NCBI RefSeq assembly: GCF_000381925.1
Contig: NZ_KB907308.1
Span: 1,364,001-1,428,000 of the forward strand
Reading direction: 5' to 3'
Length of the DNA: 64,000 nt
Origin: Nocardia sp. BMG111209
GTDB taxonomy: Bacteria; Actinomycetota; Actinomycetes; Mycobacteriales; Mycobacteriaceae
The notes below the pieces were generated by a model. The model had not been told where the DNA came from. It saw only the letters and a list, made by a program, of their open reading frames with translations, and did not search any database. The translations under genes and the position numbers were made by a program. The first letter of the stretch is position 1; every line of letters begins with the position of its first letter. This document shows positions 9,025 through 16,414 of this stretch, in pieces.

Positions 9025-10059
9025 CTATCCGCAGGTCGGGGTGGCCCGGCCCGCGGTGATCGACTCCAGGGACTGCACCGCGGTGGTCAGGGTGTCGACC
9101 TTGACCAGCCGCAGCCCCTCGGGGGCGCGCTGCTTGGCCTCGTTGCAGTTGTCGGCGGGAACCAGGAAGGTCTCCGCGCCGGCCTCGTGGGCGGCGATCA
9201 TCTTGTACTGGATGCCGCCGATCGGGCCGACCTTGCCCTGCGGGTCGATGGTGCCGGTACCCGCGACGAACTTGCCGCCGTTGAGGGTTCCGCTGCTGAG
9301 CTTGTCGATCAGGGCGAGGCTGAACATCAGGCCCGCGGACGGGCCACCGATGTCGGCGAGGTTGAAGGTCACCCGCAGCGGGCCCTGCGCGGCCTCCTCC
9401 GGGGTGACGCCGAGGTAGCCCTTGCCCGAATCGTCCGGGCGCGCACCCAGTTTCACGGTGACGGTCTGTTCGGCGCCGTCGCGGCGCAGCACGATCGGCA
9501 CCGAGGTGCCGGGCTGCCCGCCCCGGACCGCGTCCACCACGTCCTGCGACGTCGCGACGGGTTTGCCTGCGACACTGACCAATTCGTCGCCGACCTGGAG
9601 TACGCCCTTGGCCGGGCCGTCGTCGGCGACCACCCGCAGCCGCACCCTGGTCGGATACTTCAGGTAGTGCAGGGCCGCCAGTTCGGCGTTGTCCTCGGAG
9701 TCCTTGAAATCCTGCTGATTGGACTTGTCGACCTGATCGCGCGGCACTCCGGGCGGGTACACCTCCGCGCGCGGTACCAGGCCGTACCGGCCGTCGGCCC
9801 ACAACCCGAACGCCTCGAAGATATTCAGCCCGTCGCGAACGGAGACCGTGGTCATGTTGAGGTTTCCGGACGTCGGATCCACGGGCGCGCCCTGTACGTC
9901 GACCACCTGTCTGCCCTCGACATCGCCGAGCGTATTGAAGGTGGGACCAGGCCCCAACGCGACGAAAGGTACCTCCACGGCACTGCCGACGACACCGAGC
10001 ACGAGGATGGGCAACAAGGCCGCGATCAGGGTGAGGATCCGACGGTTCACCCGGCCCAC
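9025..10059 (-). CDS. Membrane-anchored PDZ and Lon-type (S16) serine protease, YlbL family
   Basis: A 344-residue protein (Rv3194c-like). One N-terminal membrane anchor (LTLIAALLPILVLGVVGSAV, residues 9-28) is followed by a PDZ domain (about 135-210, with VLQVGDELVSVAGKPV) and a Lon proteolytic domain. The Lon domain carries the Ser of DIGGPSAGL (near residue 241) and the Lys of GGIQYKM (near 286), the catalytic dyad. There is no ATPase domain, so proteolysis is ATP-independent on the outer face of the membrane. In Bacillus, YlbL processes membrane-associated substrates. It is divergent from the zincin gene. Confidence 0.92.
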   Translation of the reverse strand: MGRVNRRILTLIAALLPILVLGVVGSAVEVPFVALGPGPTFNTLGDVEGRQVVDVQGAPVDPTSGNLNMTTVSVRDGLNIFEAFGLWADGRYGLVPRAEVYPPGVPRDQVDKSNQQDFKDSEDNAELAALHYLKYPTRVRLRVVADDGPAKGVLQVGDELVSVAGKPVATSQDVVDAVRGGQPGTSVPIVLRRDGAEQTVTVKLGARPDDSGKGYLGVTPEEAAQGPLRVTFNLADIGGPSAGLMFSLALIDKLSSGTLNGGKFVAGTGTIDPQGKVGPIGGIQYKMIAAHEAGAETFLVPADNCNEAKQRAPEGLRLVKVDTLTTAVQSLESITAGRATPTCG

Positions 10060-10100
10060 AGTAGCGGCTGGCCCGACGGCACCAGCGTAACGTTGGCACT

Positions 10101-11516
10101 ATGAGCGACGTGCCCTTCGGCTTCTCGAACCGCGACGACGACCCCGACAAGCGGGACGATCGGTCCGGTTCCGGCGCGAACAATCCGTTCGGATTTCCGA
10201 TGGGTGGTTCCGGAGCGGGATTCGATCCGTCGGCGCTCGGCCAGATGCTGACCTCATTGGGCCAGATGTTCTCCACGATGGGCCAGCCGGGCAGCCAATC
10301 GGGCCCGGTCAACTACGAGCTCGCCAAGCGGCTGGCCCGCCAGCAGCTCGGCGCCACCGTCGCACCGGTTTCGGCCGGATCGCGCAGTGCCGTCGCCGAT
10401 GCCGCCCACCTCGCCGAGCTGTGGCTCGACGCGGCCACCACCCTGCCCGCCGGCGCATCGAAGACCGTGGCGTGGACGCCGAACGACTGGATCGAGGAGA
10501 CGGTCCCCACCTGGAAGCGGTTGTGTGATCCGGTCGCCGAGCAGGTCTCCGGCATGTGGACCTCGACCCTGCCCGAGGAGGCCAAGGAGTTCGCGGCGCC
10601 GATGATCGGCATGCTGGGCCAGATGGGTGGCATGGCGTTCGGCTCGCAGCTGGGCAATGCCCTCGGCCAGCTGGCCAAGGAGGTACTGACCTCCACCGAT
10701 ATCGGCCTGCCGCTCGGTCCCGCGGGTACCGCCGCGCTGCTGCCGGCCGCGATCTCGGAGTTCGCGAAGGGCCTCGAACGCCCCGAGAGCGAGGTGCTGG
10801 TCTACCTCGCCGCGCGGGAGGCCGCGCATCAGCGGCTGTTCGGGCACGTGCCGTGGCTGCGGCAGCAGGTGCTCGGCGCGGTCGAGGACTACGCGCGCGG
10901 TATCCGGATGGACTTCTCCGCGATCGAGGAGGCCGCGCAGAACCTCGATCCGATGTCGCTGGCCGACCCCGCCAAACTGGAGGAGTTGTTGTCGCAGGGC
11001 ACTTTCGAGCCGCAGACCACCCCGGAGCAGAAGGCCGCGCTGGAGCGGCTGGAGACGCTGCTGGCCCTGATCGAGGGCTGGGTGGAGGTCGTGGTCGGCG
11101 ATGCCGTCGGCGATCGGCTGCCCGGGTCCGGCGCCTTCGCCGAGACGCTGCGCCGGCGGCGCGCCTCCGGCGGACCCGCCGAGCAGACCTTCGCGACACT
11201 GGTCGGCCTGGAGTTGCGTCCCCGCAAACTGCGGGAAGCGGCCGCGTTGTGGCGGCGGCTGACCACCGACGCCGGGCTCGAGGCCCGCGACGCGATCTGG
11301 GCCCACCCGGACCTGCTGCCCACCTCCGATGATCTGGACACTCCGGCCGGGTTCATCGACGGCGTGGTCGGCGGCGGCACGGGGATGTTCGACGATCCGC
11401 TGGCCCAGCTCGCCGAGACCGAGGCCCGGGAGCAGGCCGAGCGGGACCGCAAGAACCGTGAAGACGGTGGGTCCGGTGCCGCCGCGGACGAGCAGCCCGG
11501 CGACGAACCGGCCTGA
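10101..11516 (+). CDS. Zincin-like putative metalloprotease (Rv3195-like)
   Basis: A 471-residue protein of the actinobacterial zincin_2 family (pfam Zincin_2, often annotated as zinc-dependent metalloprotease or F420-associated hydrolase). The N-terminus is Gly/Asp-rich and disordered. The central helical domain carries LAAREAAHQRLFGHVPWL at about residues 237-253, a degenerate HExxH-like motif. The C-terminal 40 residues are acidic and disordered. The missing first His makes peptidase activity uncertain. The start ATG lies 41 bp from the divergent PDZ/Lon gene. Confidence 0.85.
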   Translation: MSDVPFGFSNRDDDPDKRDDRSGSGANNPFGFPMGGSGAGFDPSALGQMLTSLGQMFSTMGQPGSQSGPVNYELAKRLARQQLGATVAPVSAGSRSAVADAAHLAELWLDAATTLPAGASKTVAWTPNDWIEETVPTWKRLCDPVAEQVSGMWTSTLPEEAKEFAAPMIGMLGQMGGMAFGSQLGNALGQLAKEVLTSTDIGLPLGPAGTAALLPAAISEFAKGLERPESEVLVYLAAREAAHQRLFGHVPWLRQQVLGAVEDYARGIRMDFSAIEEAAQNLDPMSLADPAKLEELLSQGTFEPQTTPEQKAALERLETLLALIEGWVEVVVGDAVGDRLPGSGAFAETLRRRRASGGPAEQTFATLVGLELRPRKLREAAALWRRLTTDAGLEARDAIWAHPDLLPTSDDLDTPAGFIDGVVGGGTGMFDDPLAQLAETEAREQAERDRKNREDGGSGAAADEQPGDEPA

Positions 11517-11617
11517 TCCACGGGCCTCCGGGTCGTGCATCGGGTGCGAATCTCAGCACGGTGTGCGGCTGTGACCTGTAGCTTCCCTGCGGGACCCGAG
11601 GGTCGGATACTCGGGTT

Positions 11618-12475
11618 ATGACGATGTTCCGGCCCAAGGGGCCCATGCTGCATCCGCGGGTGGCCGTGTTGCGGCGGCCCGGCGGGGCGGTGCAACTGGG
11701 GTGGGATCCGGAGGGGGCGGTCGTACTCGAACCGCCGGGGGTCCGCCCCGAGGTCGTGGTCGAATTCCTGCGGCTGCTCGACGGGCTGCGCAGTCATCCC
11801 GAGGTGGTGTGGCAGGCCGATCGGCTCGGGGTCGGTCCCGAGGTCACACTGCAACTGCTCGCGGAGATCGACGCGGCCGGGCTGCTGTTGCTACCGGCGT
11901 CCGGGCAGGCCCGGGTGCGGACGGTCCATGTGCACGGGCGCGGGCCACTGTCGGAGGCGGTGGTCGGCGGGGTGCGGCGGCTGGGCCTGCGGCCGACCCG
12001 CACGCGGGACCTCGAGGGGGCCGCAGCGGCGATCCGGGGTGCGGACCTGGTGGTGCTCACCGATCTGCTGGTGCCCGAGCCGCAACTGGTCAGCGATCTG
12101 GTTCTGCGCCGGATACCGCATCTGCAGGTGCGGGTGCGCGACGGCCGGGGCATCGTCGGGCCGCTGGTATTGCCCGGTGGCACCAGCTGCCTGCGGTGCG
12201 CGGACCTGATCAGGAACGATCTCGACGCGCAGTGGCCGCATCTGGCCGCGCAGTTGCTGGGAAGAGTGGGTTACGCCACACCCGCGACGGTGACCGCGAC
12301 CGCCGCGCTGGCACTGCGCGAACTCGAGGTGATCCTCGCGGGCCGAGTGGCCCGTCCACCGGAAACCCTCGACGCCACGCTGGAACTCGACCCCGACTCG
12401 CATCGGATCCACAGCCGCCGCTGGCGCCCGCATCGCGCCTGCGGATGCCGCACGCTGACCGGGGCCACGCGGTGA
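11618..12475 (+). CDS. ThiF/TOMM-cyclodehydratase-like protein (Rv3196-like)
   Basis: A 285-residue protein with an N-terminal winged-helix-like segment (VVEFLRLLDGLRSHPEVVW) and a Rossmann-like middle (VRTVHVHGRGPLSEAVVGGV, GADLVVLTDLLVPEP). The C-terminus has four cysteines set as CLRC and CGC. The stretch LRCADLIRNDLDAQWPHLA matches the ocin-ThiF proteins that bind RiPP leaders beside YcaO enzymes. There is no YcaO or precursor gene here, and mycobacteria keep this gene in the same place, so it probably has a housekeeping role. The paired CxxC/CxC likely holds structural zinc. Confidence 0.65.
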   Translation: MTMFRPKGPMLHPRVAVLRRPGGAVQLGWDPEGAVVLEPPGVRPEVVVEFLRLLDGLRSHPEVVWQADRLGVGPEVTLQLLAEIDAAGLLLLPASGQARVRTVHVHGRGPLSEAVVGGVRRLGLRPTRTRDLEGAAAAIRGADLVVLTDLLVPEPQLVSDLVLRRIPHLQVRVRDGRGIVGPLVLPGGTSCLRCADLIRNDLDAQWPHLAAQLLGRVGYATPATVTATAALALRELEVILAGRVARPPETLDATLELDPDSHRIHSRRWRPHRACGCRTLTGATR

Positions 12476-12560
12476 ATCGGCAGGCCGAATACTCGGGGTG
12501 GCCGATTTCGCATGGCACATTCGGTGATTATTCAGCCATGATGGGAGGGTGTCAGAGATC

Positions 12561-13892
12561 GTGAGCCGCCGATCGTCCCGCAATGCGAAGCTGGCCAAGA
12601 TCCCGTTGGGGATCGCTGGTCGCGCTGCGGTCGGCTTCGGCCGTCGTCTCGCGGGTGGCGACCGGCACGAGATAAACGCCCAGCTCAACCAGCAGGCCGC
12701 CGAGCAGCTGTTCACCGTGCTCGGTGAGCTCAAGGGCGGCGCGATGAAGTTCGGGCAGGCGCTGTCGGTGATGGAGGCCGCAGTACCCGAGCAGTTCGGC
12801 GAGCACTACCGCGAGGCCCTGACGAAGTTGCAGGCCGCCGCGCCGCCGATGCCCGCGGCCACCGTGCACCGGGTGCTGGACCAGCAGCTGGGCACCGCGT
12901 GGCGGAAACGCTTCCGGGAATTCGACGACACACCCGCGGCCTCGGCGAGTATCGGCCAGGTGCATCGCGCGGTGTGGTCCGACGGCCGCGAGGTCGCGGT
13001 GAAGGTGCAGTACCCCGGCGCCGACGAGGCGCTGCGCGCGGACCTGAAGACCCTCACCCGGATGACCGGCATGATCAGTTCGCTGCTCCAGGCCTCCGAT
13101 GTGAAACCGGTGATCGCCGAGCTCACCGAGCGTATGGAGGAGGAGCTCGACTACCGCCTGGAGGCGAACAACCAGCGCGCCTTCGCCAAGGGCTACGACG
13201 GGCATCCGAAGTTCGTGGTGCCGAAGGTGGTGGCCAGCGCGCCGAAGGTGGTGGTGTCCGAATGGCTCGACGCCACCCCGGTGTCGGCGATCATCGCGCA
13301 GGGCATCGAGGACCCCGAGGGCACCCGCGACCTGCGTAATCGAGTGGCGACCCTGATGGCCGAATTCGACTTCAGCTCGCCGTCGATCGTGGGCCTACTG
13401 CACGGCGACCCACATCCCGGCAATTTCATGATGCTGGCCGACGGCCGCCTGGCGGTCATCGACTACGGCGCCTGCGCGGCGCTGCCCGACGGCTTCCCGC
13501 CGATCCTGGGCCGGATGGTGGCCCTCGCTGCGGAGGACCGCTACGAGGAGCTGACCGAGCTGATGCAGGAGGACGGCTGGGTGCTGCCCGGCCGCGCGGT
13601 CACCCACCGCGAGATCGCCGATCTCATGCGTCCGTTCGCCGACCCGATCCGCACCGAGACCTTCCACTTCACCCGCAGCTGGATGCGGCGGGTGGCGGGC
13701 CGGGCCACCGACATCTCCGATCCGGACATCCGCACCTCGTGGTCGCTGCAGCTTCCCCCGCAGCACGCCATGATCTTCCGCGTCCTGATGGGTTCGATCG
13801 GCATCTCCGCCCAGCTCGACGCCGAGGTCCCCTTCATGCGCCTCATGTACGACTGGGTTCCGGGCTACGCCGAATACCGCACGGCCGGCTGA
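12561..13892 (+). CDS. ABC1/ADCK-family atypical kinase (UbiB/AarF-like, Rv3197-like)
   Basis: A protein of about 443 residues. GTG 12561 is preferred, with GGAGG (12544-12548) 12 bases upstream; a GTG at 12549 overlaps that Shine-Dalgarno. Diagnostic motifs are present: the KxGQ motif (GGAMKFGQALSV), the Ala-rich loop PAASASIGQVHRA that replaces the glycine-rich loop, VAVKVQYPG with the kinase Lys, LHGDPHPGNFM (catalytic Asp) and IDYGACAALPDG (metal-binding Asp). Family members are ATPases supporting quinone or lipid metabolism. In mycobacteria the gene lies upstream of whiB7 and has been linked to drug tolerance. Here a TetR/cupin pair separates the two. Confidence 0.9.
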   Translation: MSRRSSRNAKLAKIPLGIAGRAAVGFGRRLAGGDRHEINAQLNQQAAEQLFTVLGELKGGAMKFGQALSVMEAAVPEQFGEHYREALTKLQAAAPPMPAATVHRVLDQQLGTAWRKRFREFDDTPAASASIGQVHRAVWSDGREVAVKVQYPGADEALRADLKTLTRMTGMISSLLQASDVKPVIAELTERMEEELDYRLEANNQRAFAKGYDGHPKFVVPKVVASAPKVVVSEWLDATPVSAIIAQGIEDPEGTRDLRNRVATLMAEFDFSSPSIVGLLHGDPHPGNFMMLADGRLAVIDYGACAALPDGFPPILGRMVALAAEDRYEELTELMQEDGWVLPGRAVTHREIADLMRPFADPIRTETFHFTRSWMRRVAGRATDISDPDIRTSWSLQLPPQHAMIFRVLMGSIGISAQLDAEVPFMRLMYDWVPGYAEYRTAG

Positions 13893-14010
13893 ACTTTCGC
13901 GCTCCTCCCGGCCCGGTCGGCGTCGACGCGCGCCTGCGCCGCCGCCGGATTTCGCCGGGCTCGTCCACACGGCACTCCGATCCGCGGCGGAAGTAGCCTT
14001 TTCCCGTCTC

Positions 14011-14030
14011 TGTACCTATCAGTATGTACA
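14011..14030. promoter_or_regulatory. Palindromic candidate operator of the TetR gene
   Basis: The 20-bp TGTACCTATCAGTATGTACA has half-sites that match at 7 of 10 positions and exact TGTAC/GTACA ends. It ends 8 bp before the GTG start of the TetR gene, where an autorepressor would bind. Confidence 0.55.
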
Positions 14031-14038
14031 CTCGAGAG

Positions 14039-14629
14039 GTGAGCACACGAGATCGACTGGTCGACAGCACGCGTGAATTGCTGTGGGAGCGCGGCTATGT
14101 CGGTACCAGCCCGAAAACCATTCAGCAGCGCGCGGGTGCGGGCCAGGGCAGCATGTACCACCACTTCGCGGGCAAGGAGGACCTCGCGGTGGAGGCCATC
14201 CGGAAGACCGCCGCGGAAATGCGAGCCTCGGTCGAGACGCAACTGTCCGCGCCGGGCACCGCCGTCGAGCGCCTCGCCGGATATCTGCGACGTGAGCGTG
14301 CGGTGTTGCGCGGCTGTCCGATCGGCGGGCTGACCCAGGACCCCGAGGTCATGGCCACCCCCGCACTGCGCGCACCGGTCGAGGAGACCCTCGGCTGGCT
14401 GCGTGACCGGCTCGCCGACGAGATCCACCGGGGGCTCGCGTGCGGCGAACTACGGCCGCCACTGGATCCGGCCGCCACCGCGGCCGCACTGGTCGCCGCG
14501 CTCCAGGGTGGTTATGTACTCGCGCGCGCGGCCGGCAGCGCCGAGGTCTTCGATCAGGCGATCGCGGGAATTCTCGCACTGCTCGCCGCACATGCAGTCG
14601 GTCACGACATCAACACTGCGACAACCTAA
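14039..14629 (+). CDS. TetR-family transcriptional regulator
   Basis: A protein of about 196 residues. GTG 14039 is chosen because an in-frame ATG at 14024 lies inside the palindromic operator and lacks a ribosome site. The N-terminal HTH reads STRDRLVDSTRELLWERGY, then GTSPKTIQQRAGAGQGSMYHHF, the typical TetR recognition helix. The C-terminal region has CPIGGLTQDPEV and a hydrophobic helix near the end, as in the LfrR/YcdC-like TetR_C class. It lies 33 bp before the cupin gene, so the two are likely an operon controlled by this repressor. The ligand is unknown. Confidence 0.88.
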   Translation: MSTRDRLVDSTRELLWERGYVGTSPKTIQQRAGAGQGSMYHHFAGKEDLAVEAIRKTAAEMRASVETQLSAPGTAVERLAGYLRRERAVLRGCPIGGLTQDPEVMATPALRAPVEETLGWLRDRLADEIHRGLACGELRPPLDPAATAAALVAALQGGYVLARAAGSAEVFDQAIAGILALLAAHAVGHDINTATT

Positions 14630-14662
14630 TTCGATGCCACACGCGAAGAGGATCACGACATC

Positions 14663-15403
14663 ATGCGCATCTCCCCCGCGGCCGCGGTGGCCGCTCCCGG
14701 CGAATGGTTCACCGGCAGGGCTTGGATCGACTCGATCTCCGTGGCGGAAGGGCCGTCCCGGACGCAGATCGACAGCGTCCGGTTCGCCCCGGGGGCACGG
14801 ACCGTATGGCATCGCCATCCGACAGGGCAGACCCTGATCGTCACCGCGGGCAGTGGTCTGGTGCAACGACGCGGCGGGGCGGTCGAATCGGTCCGGGTCG
14901 GCGATACCGTGCGTATCGAGGCCGGCGAATGGCATTGGCACGGAGCAACTCCCACCGAGCCGATGACCCACCTCGCGATCGAGGAGATCGCGGACGACGG
15001 CCGGGAAACCGAGGCCGGAGAGCCCGTGACCGACGCCGAATATCTCGAAGGCCGTGCCGCCGAGGACTTTCCGCCGATCTCGCGCGTGATCGTGCTGGAT
15101 CAGCCGGTGGCGCCGGTGCAGACCGCACATCGGGTCGAGATCCGGCGTATCACGATCGCGCCGGGCGTCCCGGCCGGGCTGCACGTCCACAACGGGCCGG
15201 TGTTCGGCAGTATCGAGAGCGGGTCCGTGATCTATCAGATCGACGGCGAGCCGGCCTCGATCCTCGGACCCGGCGACGTCTTCCACGAGCCGGGTGACGT
15301 GCGGATCGCGCGCTTCGACGCGCTGGACGAGGGGGTGACCTTCCTCGGATATTTCCTGCTGGATTCCGGGCAGGCGCCCGAGATCGCCTTTCCCGCAGCC
15401 TGA
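14663..15403 (+). CDS. Bicupin domain protein
   Basis: A 246-residue protein with two cupin barrels. The first (residues about 30-110) has VRFAPGARTVWHRHPTGQTL, ending in GEWHWHGA, with the metal-binding His set. It resembles the (R)-mandelonitrile lyase/carboxymuconolactone-associated cupins. The second (about 160-240) has ITIAPGVPAGLHVHNGPVFG and GDVFHEPGD, a quercetin-dioxygenase-like cupin. Both barrels keep metal-type His residues. Members act as dioxygenases, lyases or sensors, and the substrate cannot be read from sequence. It lies downstream of the TetR gene and ends at a strong terminator. Confidence 0.82.
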   Translation: MRISPAAAVAAPGEWFTGRAWIDSISVAEGPSRTQIDSVRFAPGARTVWHRHPTGQTLIVTAGSGLVQRRGGAVESVRVGDTVRIEAGEWHWHGATPTEPMTHLAIEEIADDGRETEAGEPVTDAEYLEGRAAEDFPPISRVIVLDQPVAPVQTAHRVEIRRITIAPGVPAGLHVHNGPVFGSIESGSVIYQIDGEPASILGPGDVFHEPGDVRIARFDALDEGVTFLGYFLLDSGQAPEIAFPAA

Positions 15404-15429
15404 TCGGCGGGACCGGCCCGCAACACGGA

Positions 15430-15467
15430 ACGAGCCCCGCATCTCGGGACAGAGATGCGGGGCTCGT
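15430..15467. terminator. Bidirectional terminator between the cupin gene and whiB7
   Basis: A perfect 16-bp stem (15430-15445 with 15452-15467) and a 6-nt loop lies 26 bp after the cupin stop and 67 bp past the whiB7 stop on the other strand. It probably serves both convergent units. Confidence 0.85.
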
Positions 15468-15534
15468 CGGTAGTCGGGACGATAGCCGGCGTGGGTGCCA
15501 CGCTCGTGATGTGACCTGGGCAGGAACCCGGCGC

Positions 15535-15843
15535 TCACACCAGGGCGACCTTGCGCGGGCGGCCGCGCGGCCGCTTGCGGGCGATCACGACACCCTGTTC
15601 GAAGATCTCGCCGCCCCAGACCCCCCAGGGCTCAGCGCGATCCAGGGCCGCCCGGAGGCAACCCGAACGGATCGGGCAGGTCGCGCACAGCGCCTTCGCC
15701 TCTTCCAGCTCGGCCGGAGTCTCGGCGAACCACAGATCGGGGTTACCGACACGGCAGGGCAGGGTGAGCGCGACTCCCCGGGTACGGGGAGTGGAGGTCA
15801 CGGTGTTTCGGCATGTCACGCGAGGAGTGGTCGCGGTGGACAC
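15535..15843 (-). CDS. whiB7: WhiB7-type iron-sulfur transcriptional regulator
   Basis: A 102-residue WhiB protein with four cluster cysteines (TLPCRVG, then LCATCPIRSGC), the turn GVWGGE, and a C-terminal AT-hook RKRPRGRPRK. The AT-hook separates WhiB7 from other Wbl proteins. WhiB7 binds the primary sigma factor and activates promoters with an AT-rich element upstream of -35, inducing intrinsic resistance to ribosome-targeting drugs. GTG at 15843 has AAGGAG 6 bases upstream. The gene sits next to uvrD2 as in mycobacteria and is preceded by a long leader with an upstream ORF and an attenuator, described separately. Confidence 0.95.
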   Translation of the reverse strand: MSTATTPRVTCRNTVTSTPRTRGVALTLPCRVGNPDLWFAETPAELEEAKALCATCPIRSGCLRAALDRAEPWGVWGGEIFEQGVVIARKRPRGRPRKVALV

Positions 15844-15872
15844 GTCTTGCTCCTTCAGCTCGTTGCAGCGGT

Positions 15873-15942
15873 GGTTTCGTTGTCTTCCGCGAAACCGGTG
15901 CCGGGTGGCTGAGAGCCTTGAAAACTATGGCCACGGTTTCGC
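15873..15942 (-). promoter_or_regulatory. Alternative pairings (antiterminator and anti-antiterminator) in the whiB7 leader
   Basis: On the minus strand GCGAAACCG (15942-15934), which includes the start of the terminator's 3' arm, is exactly complementary to CGGTTTCGC (15897-15889). Pairing them would break the terminator. The second segment can instead pair with a third, CGAAACC (15879-15873), as a 7-bp hairpin that frees the terminator. This gives a four-segment attenuator layout. Confidence 0.65.
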
Positions 15943-15961
15943 TTCGAGCGATCCGTGGCCA
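15919..15961 (-). terminator. Intrinsic terminator (attenuator) inside the whiB7 leader
   Basis: On the minus strand TGGCCACGG (15961-15953) pairs exactly with CCGTGGCCA (15936-15928). The loop has its own 5-bp stem (TCGCT with AGCGA), and the hairpin is followed by TAGTTTTC. It lies 84 bases before the whiB7 start, so it can stop transcription before the gene. Confidence 0.8.
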
Positions 15962-15980
15962 GGAGGCTGGGTGGTGTTCC

Positions 15981-16301
15981 CTACCGTTGTCGACTTCGTC
16001 GACGTCTGCTGATCACGGTCACTGGTGGGCTTGCGTTGCGGAGGCGGGCGGTCTGCGGGCCGAACGGCTGATCGGCGCCATAGGCCTCGACGGCCGCTTT
16101 CGCGGCTACCGGGTGCCAACCCCACGCGTGCTTGTCCGTCTCGATCACATGCTTCGGCGCTTGCATTTCGGCACCGATAACGCTTGCAATCGACAGACCG
16201 GTCCCCTGCAAGGCGAGGACCCCCCGGGAGACGGACACGAACGCCATCTCGGGCGTGCCGGTGTAGACACCGGCACGTGCGAAGTTCGTGATGCCGTTCA
16301 T
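15981..16301 (-). CDS. Upstream ORF in the whiB7 leader, hypothetical 106-residue protein
   Basis: A start ATG at 16301 has a strong Shine-Dalgarno (GGAGGGAGG, core at 16309-16313) seven bases upstream. Codon use is normal for the genome through most of its length (third positions mainly G or C), so it is translated. I do not recognise the protein. It begins MNGITNFARAGVYTGTPEMA and ends in an Arg-rich tail RRRRSRQR coded partly by rare AGA and CGA codons, overlapped by a GTCGAC-GAA-GTCGAC hairpin (15989-16003). It stops 19 bases before the attenuator hairpin. It may be the leader ORF whose translation senses drug-stalled ribosomes, a stand-alone small protein, or both. Confidence 0.6.
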   Translation of the reverse strand: MNGITNFARAGVYTGTPEMAFVSVSRGVLALQGTGLSIASVIGAEMQAPKHVIETDKHAWGWHPVAAKAAVEAYGADQPFGPQTARLRNASPPVTVISRRRRSRQR

Positions 16302-16346
16302 TGGTCTGCCTCCCTCCATGAACTCGTCGTGATGGTCTCTGTGCGC

Positions 16347-16365
16347 ACCGGGAATCGTTCCCGGT
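16347..16365 (-). promoter_or_regulatory. 5' hairpin of the whiB7 leader transcript
   Basis: A perfect 8-bp stem (ACCGGGAA with TTCCCGGT) and 3-nt loop lies a few bases after the predicted transcription start and about 46 bases before the upstream ORF. It may stabilise the 5' end. Confidence 0.45.
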
Positions 16366-16375
16366 CCGTGATCCC

Positions 16376-16414
16376 ACCCTAAGACGGGCTTACACAATCG
16401 CACAACTTATTTTT
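16376..16414 (-). promoter_or_regulatory. WhiB7-type autoregulated promoter
   Basis: Reading the minus strand, an AT block (AAAAATAA, 16414-16407) directly abuts G and then a -35-like TTGTGC (16405-16400). An 18-bp spacer and -10 TAGGGT (16381-16376) follow. An AT-rich element just upstream of -35 is the known WhiB7 signature. The AT block overlaps the uvrD2 stop codon. It would make a transcript covering the upstream ORF, the attenuator and whiB7. Confidence 0.6.

Noticed and set aside
11618..13892. RiPP (TOMM) biosynthetic cluster
   Set aside because: Only the ThiF-like protein is suggestive. No YcaO, dehydrogenase, precursor peptide or transporter is linked, and the block is conserved in non-producers.
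15743..15934. Short ORF overlapping the whiB7 attenuator and gene start
   Set aside because: It begins at a GTG inside the terminator hairpin without a Shine-Dalgarno, and its composition is that of a shadow of whiB7.
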